Source: an uncultured Lachnospiraceae bacterium (GTDB taxonomy: Bacteria; Bacillota; Clostridia; Lachnospirales; Lachnospiraceae). Taken from it: 64,000 nucleotides of DNA. The stretch is from positions 1 through 64,000 of the forward strand of contig CAJUFL010000001.1 in assembly GCA_910585605.1 (NCBI GenBank), in the 5' to 3' direction. Below the pieces are notes generated by a model. That model was given only the letters and a program-made list of their open reading frames with translations. It did not search any database and had not been told where the DNA came from. Both the position numbers and the translations under genes were made by a program. This document shows, in pieces, positions 37,095 through 46,019 of this stretch (position 1 is its first letter; each line of letters starts with the position of its first letter).

Positions 37095-38231
37095 ATGAGT
37101 ATGAAAAAATTTAAACTATTATCATTTATTGTTTTTATATGTATTATCGTTTTATTTCCACAAATAAAGGTTTTTGCCGCTGATAATCAGGAAACTGATT
37201 TCATTACCATTACGTATATTTATCTGAAAGAAACAAAAACCGTTACCATTCATCCCGGTGAATCCCTTGACCTGTGGATTCCCGAACCAGCAAATGGTGC
37301 CAGTCTGGCTTATTGGATTACGAATCCGGGCGTACCTATTCCGGAACGAAATATTGTCACATCAGATACTGTCTTCTATGAAGACACCACCTTATATGCT
37401 GTGCTGAATGACCCTGTAGTAGTCCTCCCACCAGAAGAAGAACACCCTGTATTAGACCCGGATTCCATTAAGAATTTATATCCACCTGTTGAAGAACCTA
37501 CTACTTACTCTGTTACCCTAAATGGATGCAATGACAGCTATTTGTGGACAATGTTAATTGATAAAAATACTGCTATCGAATCTTTTCCATCTGACCCCCA
37601 AAAAAAGGGATATATTTTTATTGGCTGGTTTACAGAAGAGAATGGTGGAATCGAAATCACTGAACAAACCATAGTAACCTCTGATATGACGTTGTATGCA
37701 CATTGGGAAAAAATAGAAGACGGATATTATACTATTATATTTGATAAAAACTACGATACCAATGATCCTATACATTGTATATGGGTTACTACACAAATTG
37801 ATGCTGATCAAAATCTTCCCCGCAAAGGCTACATTTTCAAAGGCTGGTATACAAAAAAATCAGGTGGAAAGAAAATCAAAAATGGAATGACATTAACATC
37901 TGATATGACGGTTTATGCACATTGGAAAAAGGTGAAAGTCAAAAAGACCTCCATCAAGCAGCTTTCTGTCAACGGAAATAAACTGACAATCCAATATAAA
38001 AAAATTCCCTCTGTAAAAGGATACCAGATACAAATATCAACCTCCAGGAAATTCACGAAAAAAACAACAAGAAATAAAACGCTGAAGAACAAAAAAACTG
38101 CAACGGGAACATTTGACAGACTCAAATCCAACAAAACCTATTATGTCCGCATCCGTGCCTATAAAACAGATTCCACAAAAGCAAAGGTTTATGGCAAATG
38201 GTCTGGAATAAAAAAGGTAAAAGTAAACTGA
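37095..38231 (+). CDS. Secreted Flg_new (Listeria-Bacteroides) repeat protein with fibronectin-like tail
   Basis: Encodes 378 residues (376 if the ATG at 37101 is used; AGGAGG at 37085-37090 serves both). A signal peptide ends near VFA (residue ~28). One degenerate repeat (~35-105) is followed by two clear Flg_new/InlB-type repeats (~145-205 and ~210-275), each with KGYIFxGWxT and TSDMTxYAHW. A C-terminal ~90-residue fibronectin-III-like module (KGYQIQISTSRKF ... YYVRIRAYK) completes the protein. No wall-anchor motif. Probably a surface or matrix protein of the same class as the other secreted proteins in this window. Confidence 0.7.
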   Translation: MSMKKFKLLSFIVFICIIVLFPQIKVFAADNQETDFITITYIYLKETKTVTIHPGESLDLWIPEPANGASLAYWITNPGVPIPERNIVTSDTVFYEDTTLYAVLNDPVVVLPPEEEHPVLDPDSIKNLYPPVEEPTTYSVTLNGCNDSYLWTMLIDKNTAIESFPSDPQKKGYIFIGWFTEENGGIEITEQTIVTSDMTLYAHWEKIEDGYYTIIFDKNYDTNDPIHCIWVTTQIDADQNLPRKGYIFKGWYTKKSGGKKIKNGMTLTSDMTVYAHWKKVKVKKTSIKQLSVNGNKLTIQYKKIPSVKGYQIQISTSRKFTKKTTRNKTLKNKKTATGTFDRLKSNKTYYVRIRAYKTDSTKAKVYGKWSGIKKVKVN

Positions 38232-38237
38232 AAAGCA

Positions 38238-38276
38238 TCAGGCATAGAGTTTCGCTTACGGAACTCTATGCCTGCT
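38238..38276. terminator. Bidirectional hairpin between the surface protein and the ABC operon
   Basis: AGGCATAGAGTT and AACTCTATGCCT form a 12-base stem around a short loop, with weak T-rich tails both ways. It sits between convergent genes. Confidence 0.7.
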
Positions 38277-38321
38277 TTAAATTAACCAACAAAATATATT
38301 TTCATTTTTTACACTATATCT

Positions 38322-39086
38322 TTACTGTGCCGTCCACAATCCTCTCTTTGTCAGCAGCCGTTTCTCAATCACGGAAAAGATACATTTATCAATAACGATA
38401 CCTACAATTACGATAACCAGCATAACCAGCATGACCTGATTAATATCAGCCAGATCCCGCCCCATGATCAGGGTTTGACCAAGTCCGATGGAGGTAGTCA
38501 TGACTTCTCCCGCCATCAATGCTCTCCATGCAAAGGACCACCCCTGTTTAAGCCCGGATACCAGCTCCGGCAGACTCGCGGGAAGTATGACATGCCAGTA
38601 AAGCTGCCTTTTTCCTGCTCCCATGGTCAATGCCGCTTTCAAATAAATAGGCTGTACATTCTTAATTGCATTATCTACTGCAATCGCAATACTAAAAGCC
38701 GCCCCCATCACCACAACAAATAAAATTGCCTGAGTAGACAGACCAAACCACAGAATGGAAAAAGGAACCCAGCAGACACTGGGGAGAGTCTGTACTCCCA
38801 ACACTACAGGCTTCAGATTCTTTTGCAGATACTTAAAATGATTCATGACAAGTCCCAGAATCAGACCAATAACAACAGCTATCAGGTAACCGGCTATCCC
38901 CCTAAGCAGGGAATTTCCGGTCGCCTCTAACAATGTTCCATTACTGCAAAGCTCAATAAACCGCTCCCCGACACCGATTGGGGAAGGAACTGAATACGGC
39001 TTGCAAAGGGCAAGCAGGTCAACACTGACCCAGTAAAAGCCCTGCCAAACTGCAATTAATATACATAAGAAAATAATAACACCCAA
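38322..39086 (-). CDS. ABC transporter permease, SsuC/TauC type
   Basis: Encodes 254 residues with about six membrane helices. The binding-protein-dependent transport motif (SIAIAVDNAIKN ... AALTMGAGKRQLYWHVILPASLPEL, with the EAA-like GA-x-x-x-x-x-x-x-x-x-LP loop at ~150-175) contacts the ATPase. It belongs to the sulfonate/nitrate/taurine class. The start is TTG at 39086, with GGGGAGG at ideal distance inside the end of the ATPase gene. Third gene of the operon. Confidence 0.85.
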   Translation of the reverse strand: MGVIIFLCILIAVWQGFYWVSVDLLALCKPYSVPSPIGVGERFIELCSNGTLLEATGNSLLRGIAGYLIAVVIGLILGLVMNHFKYLQKNLKPVVLGVQTLPSVCWVPFSILWFGLSTQAILFVVVMGAAFSIAIAVDNAIKNVQPIYLKAALTMGAGKRQLYWHVILPASLPELVSGLKQGWSFAWRALMAGEVMTTSIGLGQTLIMGRDLADINQVMLVMLVIVIVGIVIDKCIFSVIEKRLLTKRGLWTAQ

Positions 39087-39830
39087 TTAAATTGCCTCCC
39101 CTCTGATCTCCTCTAAAATGCGATGCCTAAGCTCCACAAATTCCGGTGAATACACATGTCTTGGACGTTCCAGACCAATCTCCACAATATCCATTTCCTT
39201 CTCCGATCCGGGAGTGAGCACTACTACACGGTCTCCAAGATACACTGCCTCTTCCACACTATGGGTAATAAACAAAATGGTTCGTTTCGTCTCCATCCAT
39301 ATCCTTTGAAGCTCTTCTCTTAAACGATTCGACGTCTGTTTATCCAGTGCAGAAAACGGTTCATCCATCAGCAATACCGCCGAATCCATAGTGAGTGCCC
39401 TTGCCAGTGCCGTTCTCTGCCGCATACCGCCGGAAATCTGGTGAATCGGATAATCACGGTATTCTGACAGATTCACCATTTCCAGATAATGCATTGCTTT
39501 TTCTTCCTGTTCCTCTTTGGATGCACCCGCCAGCTTCAGACCGAATTTTACATTTTCAATTACATTGAGCCATGGATAAAGACCATGCTCCTGAAACATT
39601 ACGGTCCGGTCAGCACCAGGACCGGTAATCTCCTTTCCGTCTAACAGAATCTGACCGCTGGTAGGGGTAATCAGACCTGCAACCAGGTTAAGCAGCGTAC
39701 TCTTTCCACAGCCAGAAGCACCAACGATGCAGACAAATTCCCCTGACTGTACCTCCAGATTAATTTCATTTAAGGTTGCATTTTCACTGTTATCAAAATG
39801 CTTGCAAAGATTTTTTATCACTAAAGACAT
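39087..39830 (-). CDS. ABC transporter ATP-binding protein, SsuB/TauB type
   Basis: Encodes 247 residues. Walker A is GASGCGKST (~36-44), the Q-loop lies in FQEHGLYPW (~78), the signature is ISGGMRQR (~133), Walker B is VLLMDEPFSALD (~155-166), and the switch His is in FITHSVEEA. It matches the nitrate/sulfonate/taurine ATPase family and energises the permease next to it. The stop codon immediately precedes the permease start, so the two are coupled. GGAGGG precedes the ATG. Confidence 0.9.
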   Translation of the reverse strand: MSLVIKNLCKHFDNSENATLNEINLEVQSGEFVCIVGASGCGKSTLLNLVAGLITPTSGQILLDGKEITGPGADRTVMFQEHGLYPWLNVIENVKFGLKLAGASKEEQEEKAMHYLEMVNLSEYRDYPIHQISGGMRQRTALARALTMDSAVLLMDEPFSALDKQTSNRLREELQRIWMETKRTILFITHSVEEAVYLGDRVVVLTPGSEKEMDIVEIGLERPRHVYSPEFVELRHRILEEIRGEAI

Positions 39831-39842
39831 TCTGTCCCTCCA

Positions 39843-40820
39843 CTATTTGGCAAACAAAGTGCTCTCTTCAGGCACCTCATCAATAAACTTCTGTGCTTTG
39901 CTGATTGCTGCGAATCCCATTACCGACTCTTTATTCAACTCCGTCTGAACTCCAATCCGCTCAAATGCCTCCTTAATAATACTTTCACTTAAGGATTTAC
40001 CGGTAGCACTCTCTAATTCCGCATTGATACTTTTTAAAGAATTATCCCTGTCATCTTTTATTTTAGCTGTTGCCGCTTCATGCTCCTGTAAAAATTTCTC
40101 AACCAATTCCGGATGTTCTTCCATAAACTCTTTTCTAACTACGACTACAGCTACATCATATTGTCCGTCCATATATATTTTGTCATAATCTAATAAAATC
40201 TCGGAACCCTGCTCCAATAAAGTTGCTCCCCACGGTTCCGGCACCAGTGAAGCATCTATATCTCCGCGTTCCATGGTATTCGCCACATCCGCATTGGCAA
40301 CTGCACTGACCGTAACGTCTCCACCATCCGTAACAGGCTTCAATCCGTTTTCTTCTAACAGATGAAGCAGGCATAAATGCTGGGTATTTCCGATTTGAGG
40401 AATCGCCACATTTTTACCGGATAAATCTTCCACGCTGTTAATTCCAGAATCCTTTCCCGTAATCAGGATCGCACCTCCTTGGGTTGCACTTGATAGTATT
40501 ACCACATCTCCCTGGGATTTCACATTTGCACTGATGGCAGGCACTGGTCCGATATATCCGATATCAATATCACCGGAAAAAAGAGCCTCCACCTCAGCAG
40601 GTCCTGCATTAAATGCTGTCCATTTTACCTGAACATCTTCTCCAAACGCTTCCTCCAGGCTTCCCTCTGATTTCATGAGAAGCGCCTGTGGATGTGTTAC
40701 GTTATTAAAATAACCTATATTAACTTCTGTTTCCCCGCTCTTTGAACCATTTCCACATCCCGTCACTGCTGCTGTCAATATCAATGTTCCCATTAATAAT
40801 AATTTTTTCCACATCTTCAT
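39843..40820 (-). CDS. ABC substrate-binding lipoprotein, sulfonate/nitrate/taurine type
   Basis: Encodes 325 residues with a lipobox VTGC (Cys ~22). It has the NMT1/SsuA-like fold signatures: INIGYFNNVTHPQALL at the start, IGYIGPVPAI (~90), GKNVAIPQIGNTQH (~140) and ASLVPEPWGATLL (~195). It is anchored outside the membrane and delivers substrate to the permease. Ligand undetermined: aliphatic sulfonates are the default guess, but pairing with a LacI-type regulator is unusual for sulfonate uptake and may point to another ligand. First gene of the three-gene operon. Confidence 0.85.
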   Translation of the reverse strand: MKMWKKLLLMGTLILTAAVTGCGNGSKSGETEVNIGYFNNVTHPQALLMKSEGSLEEAFGEDVQVKWTAFNAGPAEVEALFSGDIDIGYIGPVPAISANVKSQGDVVILSSATQGGAILITGKDSGINSVEDLSGKNVAIPQIGNTQHLCLLHLLEENGLKPVTDGGDVTVSAVANADVANTMERGDIDASLVPEPWGATLLEQGSEILLDYDKIYMDGQYDVAVVVVRKEFMEEHPELVEKFLQEHEAATAKIKDDRDNSLKSINAELESATGKSLSESIIKEAFERIGVQTELNKESVMGFAAISKAQKFIDEVPEESTLFAK

Positions 40821-40918
40821 TTTTAAATCCCTCTCTTTATATACTTATGATTGTTTCATTTACAGCTGTCTTATTCATTTAATTTACTATTTTTTTTCCT
40901 TTCTGAAAACCATCATTA

Positions 40919-40933
40919 TTGCAAACGTTTTCA
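40919..40933. promoter_or_regulatory. LacI-family operator copy 1
   Basis: TTGCAAACGTTTTCA, a cre/LacI-type semi-palindrome centred on CG. The same 15 bases recur at 41007-41021. It lies in the divergent region between the ABC operon and the LacI-type regulator. Confidence 0.6.
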
Positions 40934-41006
40934 CTTGTATATTTCTTCAAATTATGATACTTTTTATATTATCATTTATATTTTTCTGATATATTTCTTC
41001 CACTTT

Positions 41007-41021
41007 TTGCAAACGTTTTCA
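41007..41021. promoter_or_regulatory. LacI-family operator copy 2
   Basis: An identical TTGCAAACGTTTTCA, 88 bases (about eight helical turns) from copy 1. Two identical sites at that distance suggest DNA looping or one site for each divergent promoter. Confidence 0.6.
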
Positions 41022-41118
41022 TATCTGCCATGAAAAAAATAGCCGTTTTATTTCCAAAAGGAACAAAGTATCCTAAGTAATCGTGGAAAACCTGATATAT
41101 CTGACAGGAGGGAAAACC

Positions 41119-42204
41119 ATGTCTTTAAAAGAAATTGCGAATTTATCTGGCACTTCTGCGGCCACTGTTTCCCGAGTATTGAATCATCCGGAACACCGCT
41201 GCAACGAACCCGGTCTTACGGAGAAAATCTGGGAAACTGCTGCCAAACTCAATTATATTCCCAATACCACTGCAAGAAATTTACGGCTGGGATCCAAAGA
41301 CGCCATAACGCCTTTTACTGTAGACATTTTTCATACACGATTTGATTCCCTGGATAAAGATATATTTTTTAAGGAATTATTCCAGTGTATAAAAGAGGAG
41401 CTTTTTGCAACAGGATGTCTGCTTGGAGAAATTCTCAATTCCGTGGACATTATGGATTTAGGGAATTCCTTTCATGATGTGAAACCGATTCCCTACCAGT
41501 CTGCCTCCGCATTTATGAAAGAAAATACCATATCCTCCACTGTTTTTATTCCGTGCAAGGAAAATACCGGACTTATTATCTTGGGGAAATGTCCCTCCGG
41601 GCTGATTCCCATACTCCGGAAAAGATATTCCTGTATTGCCGGAATTGACCGGAATCCAACAGATTATGAATATGACGAAGTCATCTGTAACGGAGTGACT
41701 GCCGCAGAAAAAGCAATGGAATACCTGATTTCCCTGGGTCATAAAAACATTGCCTATATCGGGGACTGTACATACGAAGCACGTTACATCGGATATTACC
41801 AGGCTCTTTTAAACCACAAATTACCCTTAAATCATACAAATATCTATCCCACCAGCCAGACCCGCGAAGAAGGCTATCAGGTAATGCTGTCCATCTTACA
41901 AAGAGAAGACAGACCAACCGCCATATTCTGTGCAAATGACAGCACTGCCCTTGGTGTTTTGCAGGCACTCAGGCAAAGTAAAAAAAGAGGATATCTTCCT
42001 TCCGTTATTGCTATTGATAATGTAGAAGCTTCCCAGAAAACATCTCCCATGCTTACGACTATAGATATTCCCAAAAAAGAAATGAGCCATCTGGCACTGA
42101 CTCTTTTATTGGACAGGAAAGAGAAACGCCATAAGGAAAATGTACGTATTGAACTTCCCTGCCGGCTGATTGAAAGGGAAAGCTGTACATATCTTTACAG
42201 CTGA
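41119..42204 (+). CDS. LacI-family transcriptional regulator
   Basis: Encodes 361 residues from the ATG at 41119, 5 bases after AGGAGGG; a GTG 12 codons upstream is unlikely. The HTH is SLKEIANLSGTSAATVSRVLN with the hinge helix NTTARNLR. The periplasmic-binding-like core (~60-360) includes SLGHKNIAYIGD, PTAIFCANDSTALGVLQALR and the FAIDN-like VIAIDNVEAS. The ligand is a small molecule. Divergent from the ABC operon across two identical LacI-type sites, so it likely represses that operon and itself. Confidence 0.9.
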   Translation: MSLKEIANLSGTSAATVSRVLNHPEHRCNEPGLTEKIWETAAKLNYIPNTTARNLRLGSKDAITPFTVDIFHTRFDSLDKDIFFKELFQCIKEELFATGCLLGEILNSVDIMDLGNSFHDVKPIPYQSASAFMKENTISSTVFIPCKENTGLIILGKCPSGLIPILRKRYSCIAGIDRNPTDYEYDEVICNGVTAAEKAMEYLISLGHKNIAYIGDCTYEARYIGYYQALLNHKLPLNHTNIYPTSQTREEGYQVMLSILQREDRPTAIFCANDSTALGVLQALRQSKKRGYLPSVIAIDNVEASQKTSPMLTTIDIPKKEMSHLALTLLLDRKEKRHKENVRIELPCRLIERESCTYLYS

Positions 42205-42298
42205 TATCAATTATTACATAATTCTTAATATTTTATGAAGGAACTTGACACCGGAATCTTTTATTATTACCATGAAAAAAACGGAAAAGGAGCATCCT

Positions 42299-43446
42299 AT
42301 GAAGAAATTTTTAAGCAAATACAAATGGCATAAGACAATCTTAACACTAGTAGCCGTAATCACAATCATTGGAACCAAAGGATTTTCCTCCCATGCAGTC
42401 ATAGGGGATTCAATCGCACTGAGAATGGAAAGTATGTTAGAAGAACAAAAAGAAGCCTATCTACGTGACGCAGACGCCCCCGTGAATGCACTCTACACAT
42501 CACGGGAATATACGAAAACAGAGAAAAAGCGCAAAGCAGAAATGGCTGCCGCTTACAAAAAAGGAATATTTCCGCAAGGTGAGATCACTAGAGTATCAGA
42601 TGCAAGCCAGACAGATTCCGATACTCTTTGCTATATAAGAAACTCCGGACGCATACACCTGCCTGAAAGAGAGCTTACGGATGAAGAGCTTTTACAAATT
42701 ATTGATTACACGACCAAATTTGAATATGCGATAACTGAAAGAGGCAAGAAACTATGTGCAGATGAATTCAATGATTACGAAACAATGAAACAGGAATTCA
42801 TAACAAACGGCGGTCTCAGTGAAGAAGAGGCGATAGCCATTGCAGATGAATGGCGCAGCAGGGTATGGGGGAAACTGACAAAACATTCACCGAGGACCTG
42901 AAGCAGATCCTGATCTCCCGCGGTCAGGAAGAAGCCCTGCTTGATGGGGATACGGAATTAAGTTATGATATTACACTGATTGAACCATATGATGGATGCC
43001 CTTATTATTCATATTGTATCAACTATGGTACAAGTAACCGGGGACTTTACTCTTTTGTAATCAATGCAGAAGATGGAACTTTAGAGCAAATATCCGTTAA
43101 CTTTGATTTTGAAGAAGCGGATGCATCTGTGGCAGAACAAAATATCCCTGCCATATATGAAAAAGCAAAAGAAGACTTAAGGATTCTCTTCGGCATTTCA
43201 GAAGACTATGAAGAAATCTACTGTTCCTATACCAAAGATGACCATGAAGAAGTTGATTGGAATGAAATACATTTTTTCTTTTTAAACAAAGACGGAACAG
43301 GAGACTATATAATGTATGACTGTGTTGCTATGGAATTTAGCTGTTATTATGAAACAACAAGAGAGATATTTGAAGAGTATATGGCAGATTGTGAATACAA
43401 TGAACGGATGAGCCAGGATACAACTGTCACTAAAAAATTAAAATAA
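42299..43446 (+). pseudogene. Frameshifted paralogue of the 44206-45561 membrane protein
   Basis: The ATG at 42299 (AAAAGGAG upstream) opens a one-pass membrane protein that stops at 42901. A second frame runs from about 42867 to 43446. Both align along their length with the 451-residue protein at 44206-45561, including AIADEWRSRVWG versus ALADEF-type RSKVLG and EDLKQILISRG versus EELKQKLLSRG. One missing G in the five-G run at 42867-42871 explains the break. The paralogue's ~60-residue cytoplasmic N-terminus is absent; only SFIITMKKTEKEHPM upstream of the ATG recalls it. A decayed copy or a sequencing error. Confidence 0.7.
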
Positions 43447-43456
43447 GTTTACGAGC

Positions 43457-43482
43457 GGCAGAGTCACAAAACTGGCTCTGCC
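43457..43482 (+). terminator. Terminator of the frameshifted gene
   Basis: GGCAGAGTC and its near-complement GGCTCTGCC around a short loop, followed by TTATC, 10 bases after the stop. Confidence 0.6.
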
Positions 43483-43511
43483 TTATCTATATCTTAATTT
43501 TCAATATTTAT

Positions 43512-43544
43512 TTGTTACCTTTTCTAAAATCTGTCGTATATATA
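43512..43544 (+). promoter_or_regulatory. ECF-type promoter before the sigma factor gene
   Basis: TTGTTAC (43512-43518), exactly 16 bases, CGTATATATA (43535-43544), 15 bases before the ATG. The same TTGTTAC-N16-CRTATATA pattern lies before the 44206 gene, which suggests recognition by this sigma factor. Confidence 0.5.
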
Positions 43545-43559
43545 TGAGGTGGTGATTTA

Positions 43560-44078
43560 ATGCAAACAACTTTTGAACAAATTTGTAAAGAAAATTATTC
43601 CCGGATTTTTAAATATATTTTAGCAGCAACGGGAAACAAAGAGCAAACCGAAAACCTGACACAGGAGGTTTTTTATATCGCATTAAAAAAAGGAGACCGT
43701 TTCCTGCAGCATGATATACCGGAAGCATTCCTTTATAAAACTGCCAAAAACCTGGTTTTAGAATATTTCAGAAAATCCAAAAAATACATAACGGAAGAGC
43801 TGGATGAAAATATTTCCCTGCCACAATCCGATGTTTTTAATCTTATCTGCCAGCAGTATGATGACCGGGTCAATATCGAAGCGTACCGTCACAAGGTACT
43901 GGACATGCTTTCTGTGGAAGACAGACAATTATATGACGCACATTATAAAGACCGGCTGCCCATGCGTGAGATTTCCAAAAACATGCAAATGACGGAAACT
44001 GCCATCAGAATGCGGTATGTGAGACTGAGAAAAAGAATCCGCCATTTAATCAAACAATTGCAACTTTCGGATTTTTAA
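43560..44078 (+). CDS. ECF-type sigma-70 family RNA polymerase sigma factor
   Basis: Encodes 172 residues. The region 2 helix is FEQICKENYSRIFKYILAATG ... TENLTQEVFYIALKKG, with a sigma2-like -10 recognition helix. Region 4 has an HTH (MLSVEDRQLYDAHYKDRLPMREISKNMQMTETAIRMR) that would bind the -35. No region 3, so ECF type. GAGGTGG precedes the ATG. It is flanked by two paralogous one-pass membrane proteins, the downstream one the likely anti-sigma factor. Shared promoter motifs at 43512 and 44079 point to autoregulation. Confidence 0.85.
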   Translation: MQTTFEQICKENYSRIFKYILAATGNKEQTENLTQEVFYIALKKGDRFLQHDIPEAFLYKTAKNLVLEYFRKSKKYITEELDENISLPQSDVFNLICQQYDDRVNIEAYRHKVLDMLSVEDRQLYDAHYKDRLPMREISKNMQMTETAIRMRYVRLRKRIRHLIKQLQLSDF

Positions 44079-44110
44079 TTGTTACATTTGGATTTCACGA
44101 ACATATATAG
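44079..44110 (+). promoter_or_regulatory. ECF-type promoter before the candidate anti-sigma gene
   Basis: TTGTTAC (44079-44085), exactly 16 bases, CATATATAG (44102-44110). It begins at the base after the sigma stop codon and would give a ~90-base leader to the 44206 gene. Confidence 0.5.
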
Positions 44111-44205
44111 ATATCCGGATAAAAATTTTAGATGATTACAACTCCATTAAAGTTTTTTAATATTTTGTAATCACCTAAACAAAATCATAATACAGGAGGA
44201 GAATT

Positions 44206-45561
44206 ATGATGTCAGCTGATTCAACAAATAAAATAGATTCTATCAAGCAAATCAATTCAGCAATTAAGCATGGAGATTATAGAGAAGCGGATGTTTTAGT
44301 AGACCAGCTCTGCGAAGCCCAGGGATTTGATACTGAATATCCCATGCCGGATTCCTTTATCTCCGAATTAAAAGAAAAGGAGCATAATATGAGAAAACAT
44401 TCAACAAGACATAAATGGCAGAAAAAAGTCGCAATATGGGCAATTGTAATTGCAGCATTAGGTGCTGGAGGGGTTACTACTCGTGCAGTTGTAAAGGATA
44501 TGGTAAAGCAGCGAATGGAAGCTATGCCAGAAAAAAAGAAAGAAGAGCTTTTAAAGATTATAGACTCTGTGCCATCTGAAACAATCTATGAATCACGGAA
44601 ATTAACGGCATCAGAAGAAAAACGCAGGCTAGAACTTACTGCTGAATACGTTAAAGGCAAATTTCCGGAAAACGAAATTACGCTGATACGGGCAGATAAT
44701 ATAAGAGACCTAAATAATTTAGACAAAGATACCCTTTACTATGTATACAATCGGGCACGTGTATACTATCCTGAACGGGATCTTACTGATGAAGAACATT
44801 TGCAAGTGATAGATTTACTAAAAAAACAGGAATATGTAGTGCAGGAGCGATACGAAAGAGAGCATAAAGATGAGATAGCAGCCGCAAAAGCAGCACAACA
44901 AAAAGCATCTGAGGCATGTAACATTAATCAGGAAAAGGCTCTTGCCATTGCAGATGAATTCCGCAGCAAGGTTTTAGGAGAATCCGGCAGGGAGATTACG
45001 GAAGAACTGAAACAGAAACTGCTTTCCCGCGGTCTGGAAAAGACTTTAGCAGAAGGTGATACAGAATTAACGGTTAACGTTGAGTTTTACGAAGCCGCTA
45101 AGAATTCAGAAGAAGATCCTATTTACAACATCAGTTATTTAGCAAATCATACGGCATACTACACATTTATGATTAATGCGCAAACTGGAGCTGTAGAAGA
45201 TGCGTCTATTTCTTGCGGTTTCTATGCGGAGGAATTATCTGTATCCGCAGCAGAAGAAAGTGCCCCTGCTTTATATGAAAAAGCAAAAGAGGATTTAAAA
45301 ATCCAGTTTGGTATCTCAGAAGAGTATAAGGAAATTCATTACTTATATTCCAAACGTAATGATTCAGAAAATATTCATTCTAATGAACTGAGTTTCCTAT
45401 TTGTAAAAAAAGATGGAACCGGATACCGCCTCACTTACGACTGTAATGTCAAGGAGTTAAGCGGATACAGCATCATTAAAAACTTTGATGACTTTTTACA
45501 ACATCAGATAGATATAGATTCCTTTAATAATACAACATTTATTATGAAAGATATGAAATAA
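44206..45561 (+). CDS. One-pass membrane protein, candidate anti-sigma factor
   Basis: Encodes 451 residues. The N-terminal ~75 residues are cytoplasmic and charged (IDSIKQINSAIKHGDYREAD). One membrane helix (~82-103, VAIWAIVIAALGAGGV) follows, then a ~345-residue extracytoplasmic domain with helical and beta segments. This topology and its place right after an ECF sigma gene fit a transmembrane anti-sigma factor with an outside sensor. No catalytic motif was recognised. AGGAGGAG precedes the start. An internal AAAAGGAG plus ATG at codon 64 matches the start used by the upstream paralogue, so a second shorter product is possible. Confidence 0.6.
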   Translation: MMSADSTNKIDSIKQINSAIKHGDYREADVLVDQLCEAQGFDTEYPMPDSFISELKEKEHNMRKHSTRHKWQKKVAIWAIVIAALGAGGVTTRAVVKDMVKQRMEAMPEKKKEELLKIIDSVPSETIYESRKLTASEEKRRLELTAEYVKGKFPENEITLIRADNIRDLNNLDKDTLYYVYNRARVYYPERDLTDEEHLQVIDLLKKQEYVVQERYEREHKDEIAAAKAAQQKASEACNINQEKALAIADEFRSKVLGESGREITEELKQKLLSRGLEKTLAEGDTELTVNVEFYEAAKNSEEDPIYNISYLANHTAYYTFMINAQTGAVEDASISCGFYAEELSVSAAEESAPALYEKAKEDLKIQFGISEEYKEIHYLYSKRNDSENIHSNELSFLFVKKDGTGYRLTYDCNVKELSGYSIIKNFDDFLQHQIDIDSFNNTTFIMKDMK

Positions 45562-45570
45562 ATCCTCACA

Positions 45571-45605
45571 AAAGGCAGAACCTGTATTTTCGGTTCTGCC
45601 TTATT
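45571..45605 (+). terminator. Terminator of the sigma/anti-sigma locus
   Basis: AAGGCAGAACC and GGTTCTGCCTT with a 9-base loop, followed by ATTT, 10 bases past the stop. Confidence 0.75.
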
Positions 45606-45684
45606 TGGATTAAAAAAAGAGCGTATCCTATTTCATCTTATATACAATACATCCTTGATTCTTTCCCAAATCAAATGTTATAAA

Positions 45685-46002
45685 TTATCTCTGCCTGTAC
45701 CTTCCTTCAATCCCAATGGTATAAATCACCATCGCAGCTATTACCTCAATCAATACTCCGATAATAGAAATCAGAATAAGCGGTGAATTCTGTCCTGATA
45801 ACAGCGGAAGCCCTAACAGAACAAAAATGGCTCCCATCACACACCATAATCTGCCTACTGCCTTATTATATGCTGCTACATTTTCAATAGGCGGCACTTT
45901 TGCATTTGCCCAGAACCCCACTGCCTCTTTAGCATGAAATGCAGATATTCCCAGTCCTATAAACAACAAACCGCATAAAGCCCAAATAATAAATCCAATC
46001 AT
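45685..46002 (-). CDS. Small membrane protein, DUF3784-like
   Basis: Encodes 105 residues with three predicted helices (about 3-22, 52-70 and 73-95) and the conserved-looking loop FWANAKVPPIENVAAYNKAVGRLW between the first two, which resembles the DUF3784 group. Function unknown. Follows the SdpI-like gene by 17 bases on the same strand. Confidence 0.6.
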   Translation of the reverse strand: MIGFIIWALCGLLFIGLGISAFHAKEAVGFWANAKVPPIENVAAYNKAVGRLWCVMGAIFVLLGLPLLSGQNSPLILISIIGVLIEVIAAMVIYTIGIEGRYRQR

Positions 46003-46019
46003 ATCCTGCCTCCTTCTAT

